Origin: Bathynomus jamesi
Taxonomy: Eukaryota; Arthropoda; Malacostraca; Isopoda; Cirolanidae
Direction: 5' to 3'
Assembly (NCBI GenBank): GCA_023014485.1
Contig: JAJOZX010000939.1
Span: 1,065,453 to 1,129,452 of the forward strand
Length of the DNA: 64,000 nucleotides
Shown: one piece after another, positions 21,016 to 31,935 of the stretch
Numbering within the stretch: position 1 is the first letter of the stretch
Layout of the letters: each line of letters opens with the position of its first letter
Position numbers and translations under genes: made by a program
Notes under the pieces: generated by a model
Database searches by the model: none
Told to the model about the DNA's origin: nothing
The model's input: the letters and a program-made list of their open reading frames with translations, nothing else

Positions 21016-22846
21016 ACCTTGATTTTGGCTCTCTTCTTTTTCTGTTGGAGGGAGGGGGGGGGGCGTCTTTGCGGGCGTTCGCCCTTGGCCCCTCTTTCCT
21101 GCATAAAAAAATTATTCTTGACCCAAATTGAGTCAACTTGTAGCAAAGTAACTGGGGTGTAAAATTAATCACTTCATTCTTCTTTCTCTTAAATAATCAT
21201 ATTAAGCATAGGTTTTAGGCAATGGACTCTCTCTCCCATGCATTTTTACATTTATGTACAAGTAATTTGTCTGATTTTTAAATATAATGACCAGATAAAT
21301 ATGATCTCACAGTAGATTCAGCCAATTATTATCCCAGACAAGTGATTCGAGAATTTGGTGATCTGATTCACTTCAAAGCATATGGGTTTTATAGTTTTAT
21401 CATAGTCACTCTCAGGGATGCTTACCAACCTTCTTTTACAGGGTTCAGTATCAAATGGGAACACCTGCTCCAAGCTCAGGTGTTTGTACGAGACGGACTG
21501 CTTGCTTCAGCTCATGACGCATGGTGAATCATACATCTTTGGATGGAGATATCGTCTGTTACTGCACAAAACATGTAAGGATATGCACCAACATGAAAAC
21601 ATAGTTTCGTGAGAATTTTTTTAATGGTTCTAGGCTTCTATTCTCGGAGCGTTTCTAATAATAATGCATGGGTGATTCTTTTGGGAGTATCTTTTTGTAA
21701 TGTTTTCTGAGGATTCTAGTTTGAGGTAAACCATTCCTGTATTACATTTGAATATGATGAAGAAAGGCACCAAGCGATCCATCACAAAGACAAACTTCTT
21801 CCAAGTAAGGATTGATTTCACAATCCTCAGCAATTCTCTTTAATTTAGATAGTTGAACACCAATTTACCCACTCTCCAACTCTAACTCACACCTCCTTGG
21901 TTGCAAATTTTTTGCCACTTACTGAATGTTATAACTGCCGAGATAAAATATTTGTAACTAGGTCCTACTTTTCTCTTTATTATCTGTAACTTTATTTAAT
22001 TTCACAACTACATCCAATTGCCAACCGTTCATCCCATACTCAAAACAGCTGGACTAGCTTCATATGGTTTGTTTTTAAACCTTGTAACAGACATTCTAGC
22101 ATTTGACAGGTTTTAAATTTGAGATACAGCTATTTTCTTAACCTGAGCTTCCATTCACAGCAGTGTAGTTGATGTAGAAATCCCTGGCTAGTTAAATTAT
22201 CCTCCTAATTAAATAAATGGAACATGCAAGGACCAGACTATACCAGGCTTGGTCTAAACATTTATGAAATTGCTAACTATTAAAAATTAGCTGAAAATCT
22301 AATGTTTACCAACATAGGACAAATCATTCCAAAAATCTGTGATTCTCTTAGAAATATAAACTTTTTGTAACCATTTTCATGGGTTTTGGTTTGAGTTGAC
22401 CTAATATTGAAACACATTATGAATATACTGAATGATGGACTGTTTGTTCTATAACTAAAAAGCACTTTTTAAGAGCCTTTACCAGCTTTTCCATGTTTCC
22501 TGTACAGTATTAATGCTCTAGGTTAAAAACTTCGACTATCTTCTTCTCATGTTGGCTCACGTGTGGTTGTTTTTTAGTTCATTTATTTCATCTGAGGCAA
22601 ACTAATCAGTTTGTTATAAATTTGCAGCTGTAACATAAGCTGTAAGAAAGAACTAAATATTCTCAAAGGTATAATATTTTCCAGACTGATGCTAAGTAAC
22701 AAAATCATGTTTACTATTTTTTAAATAGACCTAGGTATCAACCCTATAGGATCCTATTCTATAAAAAGCATAAAGTAGCATGAACCTAACCTAGACTATC
22801 AGAAATCATTTCATATGGTTAAATCTGGTCTTTAGTAATTACATTT
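21016..22846. other. no gene seen
   Basis: About 1.8 kb of AT-rich sequence. Short open frames (for example 21342-21527) carry no motif I recognise. The last 8 bp, TTACATTT, are the left target duplication of the next element. Confidence 0.55.
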
Positions 22847-23508
22847 GAATCTTTTCCGTTTGGGGGCTAGCAGCAAATTTTAATGAAAATCGGTATACTA
22901 ATGTAGTTTTGGTCACTGATTTCAAAAATAACTCTTTTTTTTTGGAAAAATGAAAAACAAACATGTTAGAGCACTTTAAATAAGTAATGTGTTTTTAATG
23001 AAAATATCATGACTTAACCTAACCAATCGTGAAGGGCGTACAGTTGACCTAACCTGGCATTCAATTGACCTAACCTGGCATTCAATTGACCTAACCTGGC
23101 ATTCAATTGACCTAACTAGCCATTAATTCTTGATTTTTTCTGCTACTTTTACAGATCTGCCGGGATCCTTCAAAAAACGTATTCTTCGTAAAGCTGCACT
23201 TTTTACCGTTTGACCGACGCTTTTGGCAACGAAAGAACTGGGTATTTTTATCAAAGGAACACACTTTCCCACACTTAAAGTACTTTTTCATAAACAGTAG
23301 CAGTTTGTGACTCTGGATAAATTTAACACAATCCTCTGTAACTAGTTTAACCTAGTTAAAACACATATTAATTATTTAAAGTGCTCCAACATGTTTGTTT
23401 CTCATTTCCCCAGAAAAAGAAAGTTATTTTTGAAATCAGTGACCAAAACTACATTAGTATACCTATTTTCATTAAAATTCGCTGTTACCCCCCAAACGGA
23501 AAAGACCC
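22847..23508. mobile_element. 662-bp MITE with about 150-bp inverted repeats and 8-bp target duplication
   Basis: The left arm 22847-22998 pairs with the right arm down from 23508 at roughly 85-90 percent identity; both begin G(AA or GG)TCTTTTCCGTTTGG. The flanks are identical, TTACATTT at 22839-22846 and 23509-23516. An 8-bp duplication suggests mobilisation by a hAT- or P-like transposase. The centre holds a 24-bp tandem repeat and a block also found in the next foldback element. No protein is encoded. Confidence 0.85.
23041..23120 (+). repeat. 24-bp tandem repeat, about three copies
   Basis: The unit CCTAACCTGGCATTCAATTGA is repeated head to tail with a 24-bp period. It lies inside the 662-bp MITE. 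Confidence 0.9.
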
Positions 23509-23821
23509 TTACATTTAACTTGGAAGAAAGTTTTAATCTTTTCCTTTTTGATTACGAAAACAAATCTTTTCATACCTTATGATCTTGGCACCAAATTTTA
23601 GATTTTGTAAAGATTGTACAACCAATTTTTAAAATATAAAATATGCCTACTTAAATTATTTAGTTTTTTACATAGTATCAAAGGTTAACTATGGCAACTG
23701 AAGATTCAGTATTCTCACTTTTAAGCATATCTATAGCTGCCTATGAATGAATCCTGTTTAAATGCAGTATCCTAATTTTCTTGCATCTCATAACAAAAGT
23801 TGTTTTGGATCACCTGAAGTT

Positions 23822-23999
23822 CAGGGCCCCCAGCCTTCGGTAGTTAGTCTTATAAGGCTAACTAACGAAAATATCACGACTTAACCTAACCAATCGTTAG
23901 GTCAACTGTACGCCCTTGACGACTGGTTAGGTTAGGTTAGGTCGTGATATTTTCGTTAGTTTGCCTTATGAGGTTAAGTGAAGAAGGCTAGGGGCCCTG
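23822..23999. mobile_element. 178-bp foldback element
   Basis: The termini CAGGGCCCCCAGCCTTC and the complement of CAGGGCCCCTAGCCTTC frame a near-complete palindrome. Its inner arms carry AACGAAAATATCACGACTTA and its complement, with a loop near 23915. hAT-like CAGGG ends are seen. No target duplication is convincing. The inner sequence recurs at 22995-23040. Confidence 0.7.
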
Positions 24000-24300
24000 A
24001 TCCGTTTTTTTTTAACTAATTTCTTCCAAAATGGAGGACTATGCATTTTATGAACATTGAATCCCATCAATTATTTACTAATCCAAAGCAATGTTCTATC
24101 AAGATCTTTTCATGGTTTTTCATTCATCAGCCAGACTCCTTACTGAGTGGACGCAGTACCTGGGCTCTCTGATATTGTTTCTACTTTTTGATATTGCAGA
24201 TAAATTTACTGTTGGAAAGTTCTGAATTTTACATACTTGCGTTTATATTCACATTGTTATAGTTAAGTAAGTGAATATTAGTGGTTTTTAGTGATTTAGA
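24000..24300. other. no gene seen
   Basis: AT-rich spacer between the foldback element and the internally deleted LINE. Confidence 0.5.
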
Positions 24301-25990
24301 AGTTTTCATAGCGTGCCGGCTTAATTTAATTTAAACTTGTGACGGTTATAAAGTTAACTACTTTAACTTGCGCGACGCCGTCGCAGAAAGCGTCGTGTGT
24401 TAGGTGTGGGGTTAATCGGTGGTATTCTGATTTCAATTACAACGGCGGTCCCATGGCGATTACCGAGAGATCGGTTTGTTTCTTTTGTGAGTTAAGTGAA
24501 GAGATGGTTGATTTAAAACGTAGAGTACGCGAGGTGACAGGAAGACTTCCAACGCTTGATGAGGACAGGGTTAGGCTTACAGTTGACGAAGGCCGAACCT
24601 ATACTAACGTTGAAGACGTTAGTAAGTTGAAGGGTGAGGTTAGGAACGTTGTTTCTAGTATAGGTACCTTATCGGGAAGGTTAGAGTTGAGGAAAGGGTT
24701 AAGGTAGGCCCGAGATGAGTAGACGGGGAGGGATTTAGAGTAGTTAAGGGTGGAGCTAGGCCACGTACGTTAGGTGATAGGAATCTTTGGATTCCTATCA
24801 CCGATCGAGGTTTCGATCGAGGTTCCGATCGAGGTTTCGAACCCTTTCGCCCAGTTGGATAGGGATGTGAACGAGGGGGAAACGATTTTAATTGGGGACT
24901 CCTTAGTGCGTCATATGGATAAGGAGTTCGTTGAACGGAATCCAACCAAGAGGAGCAGGGTCTGTCTACCAGGGGCCAGGGTTGACAGAATTAGAGAGGA
25001 AGTAGATAGGATTGATGTTGCCTCCCGTCACTCGATGTTGGTGACGATGGTACGGGGGCAACGACTCCTATAGGTCCAATACGAGACCTTTTGGAGAGAT
25101 ACAGGGGGTTAATTAGGTCCCTGAAGACAAGGTCAGATAGGTCTTTAGTTCTAGGTATTACCCCTAGGCACAGTTAGGTCTTAGGATTGTCCAAAACAGT
25201 ATTTTTTAGCACTAAGCTAGAAGAGATTTGTGCTCAGGAAAATGTACCCTTCGTAAAGCTGTGGTCAAAATTCGCGGATGATACTAAAATAAGCGGTAAA
25301 GTTCTTAACGTGGACGATAGAAATGGGCTCCAAGACGATGTAAATAGGATTATGGAGTGGACGGATAAATGGCAGATACAATTTAACGTCGACAAATGTA
25401 AAGTTTTGCATATAGGTTCTCGTAACAATGCCAGCTTGTGACATGCCAGCATTAAATTTATATTATTAAAAATAAAATTAGACTAACACGAACTTAGATA
25501 TAGCTCGTAGTGTAAACTAACCAACTTTTTGTTATACTGTTCATACTTTTTTTTCTTTTCTCATTCTCTCTTTACTTGCATGTTTGTAGTTTGCATGGTA
25601 TGAGTTTTTCTTTGAGTTAAGACTGTTTGTATGGTTTGTGAGCGTTCTTATTTTACTTATTTTCATCTTTCACTCCTTTCTTATTCTCTTCGACTATTTT
25701 TCCGATTTGTCGGCAGTGGCCGGCGGATGATGATGGTGAGTCTCTCTCTTTTTCTGAATGAATGTTAACCCACGAATGTTAACCCACGAATGGTAGGTTT
25801 TGCTACTTAACCCCTTATTTTCTTCATTTAACTCCCTATTCTCTTCTTTTAACCCCCTACTCTCTTTTTTCTCTCGTGCTAACTTTAGAGTGGATCTTAG
25901 GGTCTTTGTTAGCCTTAGCTTATGTAGATCTGTAGCTAAGATTCTCTGTTTGTAACTGAGTGAACGTAGGTTCATACTTTTTGTAGACTC
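24300..25990 (+). mobile_element. internally deleted CR1-type LINE: ORF1 fused to an RT scrap and 3' UTR
   Basis: Three parts of a CR1-type element appear in the right order but with large pieces missing. ORF1 (24339-25240) has a zinc motif CVRCGVNRWYSDF...CFFC and an esterase-like domain starting ILIGDSLVRHMDKEF at about 24885, ending QENVPFVKLW. It then jumps, near 25265, directly into the RT catalytic box KFADDTKISGKV and DKWQIQFNVDKCKVLHIGSRN. At about 25430 it jumps again into the 3' UTR shared with 18555-19300. The whole endonuclease, RT fingers and RT thumb are absent. ORF1 also has frameshifts near 24707 and 25040. Confidence 0.8.
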
Positions 25991-26600
25991 TTCAAAGTTA
26001 GATATTTTGTTGCCTACTCATTGCTCTGATACATTTAGCTATAAAAAAAAGCGTCCTGCCCAACTTTTTCCTTTTTGCCACCCAAACGTATGGTCATTTA
26101 AAATTATTCTTTGTCCTCTGACTTGACTTTTAATTTATATGTCTCCTATGTGGAACCTTGTCAAATGTCTTGCTGAAATCCAAATAATGTGTAGCCTATA
26201 TTATGTCCATTATCTAGTTGCTCAGTTAAAAGTTTTAAATACTTCAGAGAATACATAGCTAAAGAAAGTCTACCCAATATAATTCCATGTTGGATATTTG
26301 AAATAAAATTAAAATTTTCCAGATGTTTTTGAATATTATTCTTTATAATTCATTCTAGTATTTTTTCTACCAACTTTGTTAAACAAACACTCCCAGTAGT
26401 TTCTGACTCTCTTTATAAATGGGTACTACTCATTTGGTATTTCCATTCAACAAGCACCTCTGCATAATTAATAGACGTAATAAACAAAATAGCTAGTGCC
26501 TTAGATAAGCTACCCACCCCTTCGCCGAGAATCCTAGCATATACAGTATATTATCTGATCTAGCAGATTTGTTTGGCTTCATTGAATTTAAGCAACCTAG
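25991..26600 (-). pseudogene. degenerate LINE RT fragment
   Basis: Minus-strand translation gives the motif A text FQQDI and, near 26180, LDFSKTFDKVPH-like coding, plus KLVEKILE near 26365. Many stops interrupt it. It is an old RT fragment, and only its orientation and class are supported. Confidence 0.5.
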
Positions 26601-26779
26601 AGTCTGGAGACTGTGTGTGTGTGGAAATCGTTTTGCAAGGCATATATAAACTTAAATTAAAACCTTACATCAGTAAAAATTTAATTAGATCAACAGTGGC
26701 ACGAAAATACATCGAGCAATAACCGAAAACAAAAACTTTACGATTAATAAAAGGATGCGTTAAAAACACGAGCATAAAA

Positions 26780-27226
26780 CTTCCATTTTATTTATTTATC
26801 TATTTACAAATATATACAGTTTTCATAGATGAGCACAACCTCATTATTAGATACAGATGAGGTATAGAGTTGTAAACTGCCTTTAGCAAGCGTTCACTCT
26901 TTACAGACCGAAATCTACGAATTAAATATAGCCTTTGGTTAACTTCCGCCCGAATTGTTCATTCTGACAAAAGTCAAGCTTTTCACCCCACCTTAGACCC
27001 ACAATTTAACGTGGACTCCGAACCACGCCCCACCAGTAGCCCAGCGTCTTAACCAATAGGCCACCCAGGGTACCCATTTATCTACCAACCATTTTTTTAT
27101 TGTGTGGAAGGATGAACAGCTGGGTTTTGCTGCGCGCCGGCTGCCGTCACCGGGTCTCGAACCCGGGGCCGATGGATTCGTAGTCAGCGACGCTAACCAC
27201 TACACCACCGAGGCGCCCGGCGCCTG
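26780..27226 (-). mobile_element. tRNA-headed SINE(s), two tRNA-like promoters in tandem
   Basis: On the minus strand, 27226-27140 gives box A TGGTGTAGTGG and box B GGTTCGAGACC with tRNA-like stems. A second tRNA-like unit follows at about 27080-27000 with TGGCCTATTGGTTAAGACG and GTTCGGAGTCC. The downstream body (26780-26990) contains a block also found near 44410, 44770 and 45120 (GTGGGTCTAAGG...GAAAA). This fits a SINE transcribed by RNA polymerase III, either one element with a dimeric head or two elements in tandem. Confidence 0.65.
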
Positions 27227-27231
27227 TATTA

Positions 27232-27579
27232 TATAATTAAAATAATTATATAATAGATATGATTACAAGACTTTTATAGGTTTTTATAATAGACTTAAAA
27301 GAATGAAGGGAACTTCGACAAGGACATATAATTATATTAAGAGCTAAATCCCACGAATAATGGAACCAGTATAAAACTGTAAGAAACTTACATACAAGGA
27401 CAAATGCTTTTATTAGACGCTTAGTACAAAGAATAATGAAATGTTAGCCTTGTTAGGTGTGGTGAAAAGTGATAGGAGAGATTTTTATAAGAAGGATAAT
27501 GAGGATTTTAGCAAGGAGAAAGAAAGCAGTACCTTCAGTAACTTTGGAATTTAAGTTTTAATCACTTTATAAAAGAGCT
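27232..27579. other. no gene seen
   Basis: AT-rich DNA without recognisable motif or repeat. Confidence 0.5.
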
Positions 27580-27979
27580 ACAGATCTACAGAAGCTAAGG
27601 CTAACAAAGACCCTGAGATCCACGCTAAGGTTAGCCAGAGAGAAAGGAAAGAGGAGAGGGTTAAATGTCGGAAAAATAGTCGAAGAGAATAGGAGAGGGG
27701 TGAAAGATGAAAAGAAGTAAAATAAGAACACTTACAAACCATGCAAACACAGTCTTTTTAATTCATTCGGTAGATTGTTTCGTAATTTCACCGCTAAATA
27801 AGTGTAAGAATTATTACTACATAAAAGAATATAGTTTTCCCTTGAGATATATTCACTCGTTATATACCTTGTTTGATGTTCGTGACGTATCTGATTGTTC
27901 ATTGTTTTCCCGTTTAATATGGTCGGAGCAGATTGTTTTGCAACGCTGAACATTCGGGAGTACATCTGTATTTCAAATA
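27580..27979 (-). pseudogene. LINE 3' end: RT C-terminus and 3' UTR
   Basis: 27590-27730 is the reverse complement of the LINE 3' UTR block seen at 18760-19290 and 25600-25940. Immediately upstream on the minus strand, 27979-27732 encodes an RT-like C-terminus (HEHQTRYITSEYI, AVKLRNNLPNELKR). The mariner element inserted at 27980 cuts the 5' side. Confidence 0.7.
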
Positions 27980-29309
27980 CAGGGTGTCCCAAAAGTCCCT
28001 ATCTATTTTGTTGAAATAGGCTGAATTTCAAATAAATGTCACACTGACCTGAATACAGATGTATTTCTATACAAATTACAAGTATTACACCATTAAAATC
28101 TTCAACTAGTAGTTTCCACATGTGCTCCATCTGTATCTCTGCAAATCTCAAAGCGGTCAGCTGCATTGCGGAACACATTTCCGAGCATTTCAGGGGTTAT
28201 TTTCTCAACTGCTTGCCTAATGCGATCTCACAGATCTGGTAAATCTCGAATATTTCTGCGATAGACCTCTGATTTAATGAAACCCCAAGCAAAGAAATCC
28301 AATGGGGTCAAATCCAGAGATCGCGCTGCCCAGGGCCTATTTCCCCCACGTCCTATCCAACGATTTGGAAAACGCTCGTTTAGGTATGTCTGAACAATTC
28401 TGGCATAATGACATGGTGCCCCATCCTGCTGAGAGACTACATTGTCGAGAATGCCATCTTCAAGAAATTGAGGTTCTAGAAAATTTTGAAGCATATCAAA
28501 GTAAACAGGCCCTGTCACTGTAGCCTCTGCAAAGAAAAAGGGCCCGTAAATCTTAGACTTCGTCATTCCAAGCCACACGTTGACTTTAGGTGAGTTTCTT
28601 TCCCATTCAGTGAACTCAGTTGGCTTTTCATTAGCCCAGATGCACAATTATGTCGATTGATTTTACCACAGGTGTGAAAAGTCGCCTCATCGCTAAACAA
28701 AATGTGGTCCATTAAATTGTTATTTTGGATTTGTTCGACCAGTTCCGCACACATTGCTGCTCTTTTTGGAAAATCTTCCTCGTGTAAGCTGTGTAACAGC
28801 TGAATGTAATAACACTTCTTCTTCAGCGTCGAACGCAAGATTCTGTGAACAGTTGCTTTGGGTATGGTCAATCTGTGGGATGCTTGGAGAACTGACATTC
28901 TTTGATCGTCTTCGAGCATTATGCGAACAGATTCAATGTTTTGTTGTACTGTTCTCGGGCGTCCACTTCTTCCTTCATCATGCACAGATCCAGTCCTTTG
29001 GAATTTGTTCACCAATTCACGAATTGCTTTATCTGTCGGTCCAGGCTTATGAAACCTTCTTGAGAATCGGTCTCTAATTTCACAACATTTCATTCCTCTG
29101 ATGCGACATATTACTATCATAACGCGTTCATGCACATCCATCACCAATGATATGGATCTGAAAAAATTAATTAAAAGTTTAAAAATAATTAAAATAGAAA
29201 TCTAATGCATGTATTTGTCTAGAAAGGTGCATGCAATCATGTCATTAAAACATTCATTTGAAATTCAGCCTATTTCAAAAAAATAGATAGCGACTTTTGG
29301 GACACCCTG
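27980..29309 (-). mobile_element. mariner/Tc1-type transposon, complete ends
   Basis: The termini are CAGGGTGTCCCAAAAGTC on both sides as inverted repeats of about 59 bp with three mismatches (27980-28038 and 29251-29309). TA dinucleotides flank at 27978-27979 and 29310-29311, the expected duplication. Length is 1,330 bp with a single transposase gene on the minus strand. Its right TA lies only about 20 bp from the Polinton target duplication. Confidence 0.95.
28102..29147 (-). pseudogene. mariner/Tc1-type transposase, one frameshift and one stop
   Basis: This cut-and-paste transposase starts at the ATG at 29147. The N-terminal helix-turn-helix part has DERGSGRPRT-like residues (DEGRSGRPRTVQ) and ATVHRIL. 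The catalytic domain has FSDEATFH, NVWLGM, QQDGAPCH and a third motif RSLDLTPLDFF, giving a D..D(36)D arrangement. A single base is missing near 28647, after GKINRHNC. A CGA-to-TGA-type stop at 28228-28230 interrupts a C-terminus that stays open to 28102 (AVEKITPEMLGNV, HVETTS). The expected length of about 345 residues is normal for the superfamily. Only two lesions separate it from an open gene. Confidence 0.9.
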
Positions 29310-29335
29310 TATGTCTTTAAATTTTAATGTACGCA

Positions 29336-29635
29336 AGTAGTATAGCCGCAAAAGGGGAGAGTGCAGGAATGTTGCAAATTATTACGTAATGTTGCAATGC
29401 TGCAAAGGGGGTGGGGTGTTGCAAAGGGGGGTAGGGTGTTGCCAAAAATGGGGGGTGGGGGATGCTGCAGGTGCAACAAGGGGTCATGAAACTTGGAGGC
29501 GGCGTTATCCCCCAAGAGAAAGGAGAAGGAGAGAAAGGAGGAGAGATGTTCACCTGGCAGGAGCCAAGTGCATATTAAGACCAGCCGAGTAGGCTTTGTC
29601 TTATAGACTCCTAATCAGCCAGTTGGCTTAGAAGG
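29336..29635 (+). repeat. Polinton left terminal inverted repeat
   Basis: About 300 bp matching the complement of 49003-49362. It contains G-rich units of the form TTGCAAAGGGGG(T)GGGGTG at 29395-29460. The right copy has about 60 bp more of these units. It continues into a 132-bp tandem repeat whose first unit overlaps the inverted repeat. Confidence 0.95.
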
Positions 29636-29997
29636 CGTAAATGGCTTGTTCAGGTTGAGTTGTTAGATACCACTTTTTATTGTATACATTATTATGGAGA
29701 GTTGCCAGATACCATTTTAATTGTATACATTATTATAGACTCCTAATCAGCCAGTTGGCATAGAAGGCGTAAATGGCTTGTTCAGGTTGAGTTGCCAGAT
29801 ACCACTTTTTATTGTGTACATTATTATGGAGAGTTGCCAGATACCATTTTAATTGTATACATTATTATAGACTCCTAATCAGCCAGTTGGCATAGAAGGC
29901 GTAAATGGCTTGTTCAGGTTGAGTTGCCAGATACCACTTTTTATTGTATACATTATTATGGAAAGTTGCCAGATACCATTGTTCAGGTATACCGTTG
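29602..29997 (+). repeat. 132-bp tandem repeat, three copies
   Basis: Units start at 29602, 29734 and 29866 with TATAGACTCCTAATCAGCC, each containing GTTGCCAGATACCA twice. It is subterminal in the Polinton, next to the left terminal repeat, and non-coding. Confidence 0.95.
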
Positions 29998-30199
29998 CCA
30001 GATTGTACCATTTATTTTCTTAAAAGTTGGTTTAGAATTCCGCTAGTAGGTTTAGAAGGCGTAACATGATATAATTAACCAAAAGAATTAAGTAAAACAA
30101 CATTGCATCATTCTGTTTATTATAAATATATAGAATATAAATATACATTTGAATGATCAATAATAATAGAAATATGAACGACGAATATGCATATAATCA

Positions 30200-30541
30200 T
30201 ATATCCGTCAATATAACAGTACAGGAGAAGTATACACACAACACACACACACACACACACACACAGTATATGCGGTTTAATAATATTTCATCGCTTAAAG
30301 TATAGGGAAACCTGTACTCGATATGCAGGGCTTTCATATCGTTCAGTACTATTTTTGTTCCCACTTTACAACCGGTTGGTAAGTCATCTTTAAATACGTC
30401 TAGAATACAATCAAAAGCACGCACAAAGAGTTCATCGTAGCTACATTATTAAACAGAAGTTTATAAACACGCTTTTCCTATCGGGGGTTTATTTCTACCG
30501 ACCCGAGCTCTTCAATCGTGAACTCATCTTCACTCAACATA
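30200..30541 (-). pseudogene. Polinton gene C, small, unassigned, broken
   Basis: The ATG at 30541 overlaps the last codons of gene B. The frame reads an acidic start (MLSEDEFTIEELG), meets a stop near 30485, stays open afterwards, and shifts frame near 30424 into RAFDCILDVFKDDLPTGCKVG ... EYRFPYTLSDEILL. It then runs into a (CA)n microsatellite at 30236-30264. I do not recognise the product. The position suggests it is the last gene of the leftward cluster. Confidence 0.45.
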
Positions 30542-31246
30542 GCGGCAATTGAAATAATCTTCTAAATTGTTACGACAACTGCTCGTTATATAAAGAAATA
30601 GTTCTTCAGGGTGAACGGTGTAGGTGAGCTCAGCCTTGTACCGATCAATTGCTTTGTACCAAAGTTCATGGTATTTCAAAGAGTCTAAACTTTTTAAATA
30701 AACGTCCAGCTCTAGACCATTCCCACCTTGTTCAGCCCTACACTCGGTAAACCCATCGAGCAGAGCGGTGTATGCGTATTCAAGTACTGTATCAAAATAA
30801 AGCATATCCGTAACACGCACGTCTAATATAGGTTTCAGTTTGCGGAATCCGACGATTTCAAACATTCTGTCGAGGATGAAACGGTTTCGCGTAGGAACAA
30901 GAGCGTTATTATCAGAAGCATTCTTCCACATCAGCCGTATATCAATGCATGGCCGATCGTTATTTATACACAACGTACATACAACGGCGTATGAGGGTGC
31001 GTCACTAATCTGCTCTCTTCTTGTACCTACGTTAGCAGGTATTTTATAACGATCTTCACTCCACTTCTCAACTATCACGAAGATTCTATTCATCTCCTCG
31101 ACACTTAAATAAACCCGTTTGTTTGTTTGTCTACATTCCGTTTCCAGTACATAGCTAACGGTACCGGATTTACGCCTGAACACGTGCAACGATTTCGTCA
31201 CGGACACATCGTACGAGGCGTTGAGAATGCGTCTAGTACGACTCAT
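30530..31246 (-). CDS. Polinton gene B, 3' part, unknown protein
   Basis: A 238-codon open frame with a balanced composition (NRIFVIVEKWSEDRYKI, SAPSYAVV-like segment, CRAEQGGNGLELDVYLKSL). It stops at 30530 and overlaps the start of gene C. I do not recognise a domain. Its first codons lie at the edge of a GGCGGCGATGAGT minisatellite, so the apparent ATG may not be the true start. The gene was probably interrupted by the 31247-31935 insertion, with its 5' end at about 31946-32214. It shares strand and cluster with DNA polymerase, so a replication or early role is possible but unsupported. Confidence 0.55.
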   Translation of the reverse strand: MSRTRRILNASYDVSVTKSLHVFRRKSGTVSYVLETECRQTNKRVYLSVEEMNRIFVIVEKWSEDRYKIPANVGTRREQISDAPSYAVVCTLCINNDRPCIDIRLMWKNASDNNALVPTRNRFILDRMFEIVGFRKLKPILDVRVTDMLYFDTVLEYAYTALLDGFTECRAEQGGNGLELDVYLKSLDSLKYHELWYKAIDRYKAELTYTVHPEELFLYITSSCRNNLEDYFNCRYVE

Positions 31247-31935
31247 CGCCGCCGACTCATCGCCGCCGATTCATCGCCGCCGATTCATCGCCGCCAACTC
31301 ATCGCCGCCAACTCATCGCCGCCAACTCAACTCCGAATGCACCGTTGCCAAATAATGTTTTGTATAATTTATTAATCTTTCTTTAGTGCGATGATAGGTA
31401 CTGAAGGAAATTAAAAACACTTGGAAGAACCATTGAAAACATAACTAATTATATTTATAAAATATTTTATTTATGTAACCTAACCTAACCTAACCTAACC
31501 TAACCCAACATAACCTAACCTAACCTAACCTTCACCAATTAACATTATAGATGCCTTATACAAAATACAGAAGAGTCGAGATATGTATCTCGAACAACTT
31601 GTAGGAGGTCATGCTCCACCTTCAAAGTTAAAAAAATATCGTGATGCTGATGACCGTATATTAAAACTAGTTTTAAGCTTTGAGCAACGATCACCATTAG
31701 AATATTTACGTGGGACTCCCTACAATTAACACTAATTAAAATCTGAACCTTTTAATCTTTTTTTAACGTAGTAGAATAAAGAGTTTCTAACGATTTTTAA
31801 TTTTTTAAAGCTCTAACCTTCAAAAATAAATTTAATTTATTTTTTGAAAAAATGGAGTTGAGTTGGCGGCGATGAGTTGGCTAGAGTTGAGTCGGCGGAG
31901 TTGAGTTGGCGGCGATGAGTTGGCGGTGATGGATC
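31247..31935. mobile_element. 690-bp insertion with inverted minisatellite ends and telomere-like core
   Basis: The left edge (about 31247-31335) is an array of ACTCATCGCCGCC units. The right edge (about 31855-31932) is the inverted array GGCGGCGATGAGT. Between them lie (AACCT)n at 31476-31532 and a 59-codon open stretch at 31550-31729. It breaks gene B into two parts. This could be a nonautonomous transposon with repeat-built termini; no target duplication is clear. Confidence 0.55.
31476..31532 (+). repeat. interstitial (AACCT)n, the arthropod telomere unit
   Basis: About eleven copies of AACCT (TTAGG on the other strand), with two variant units in the middle. Too short and too embedded to be a chromosome end. 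Confidence 0.9.

Noticed and set aside
22995..24000. CRISPR-like or regulatory array from repeated CCTAACC units
   Set aside because: The 24-bp units are a simple tandem repeat without unique spacers, lying within a MITE in a eukaryotic sequence.
31476..31532. Telomere or chromosome end
   Set aside because: The TTAGG-type array is under 60 bp, imperfect and lies inside a transposon, with unrelated DNA on both sides.
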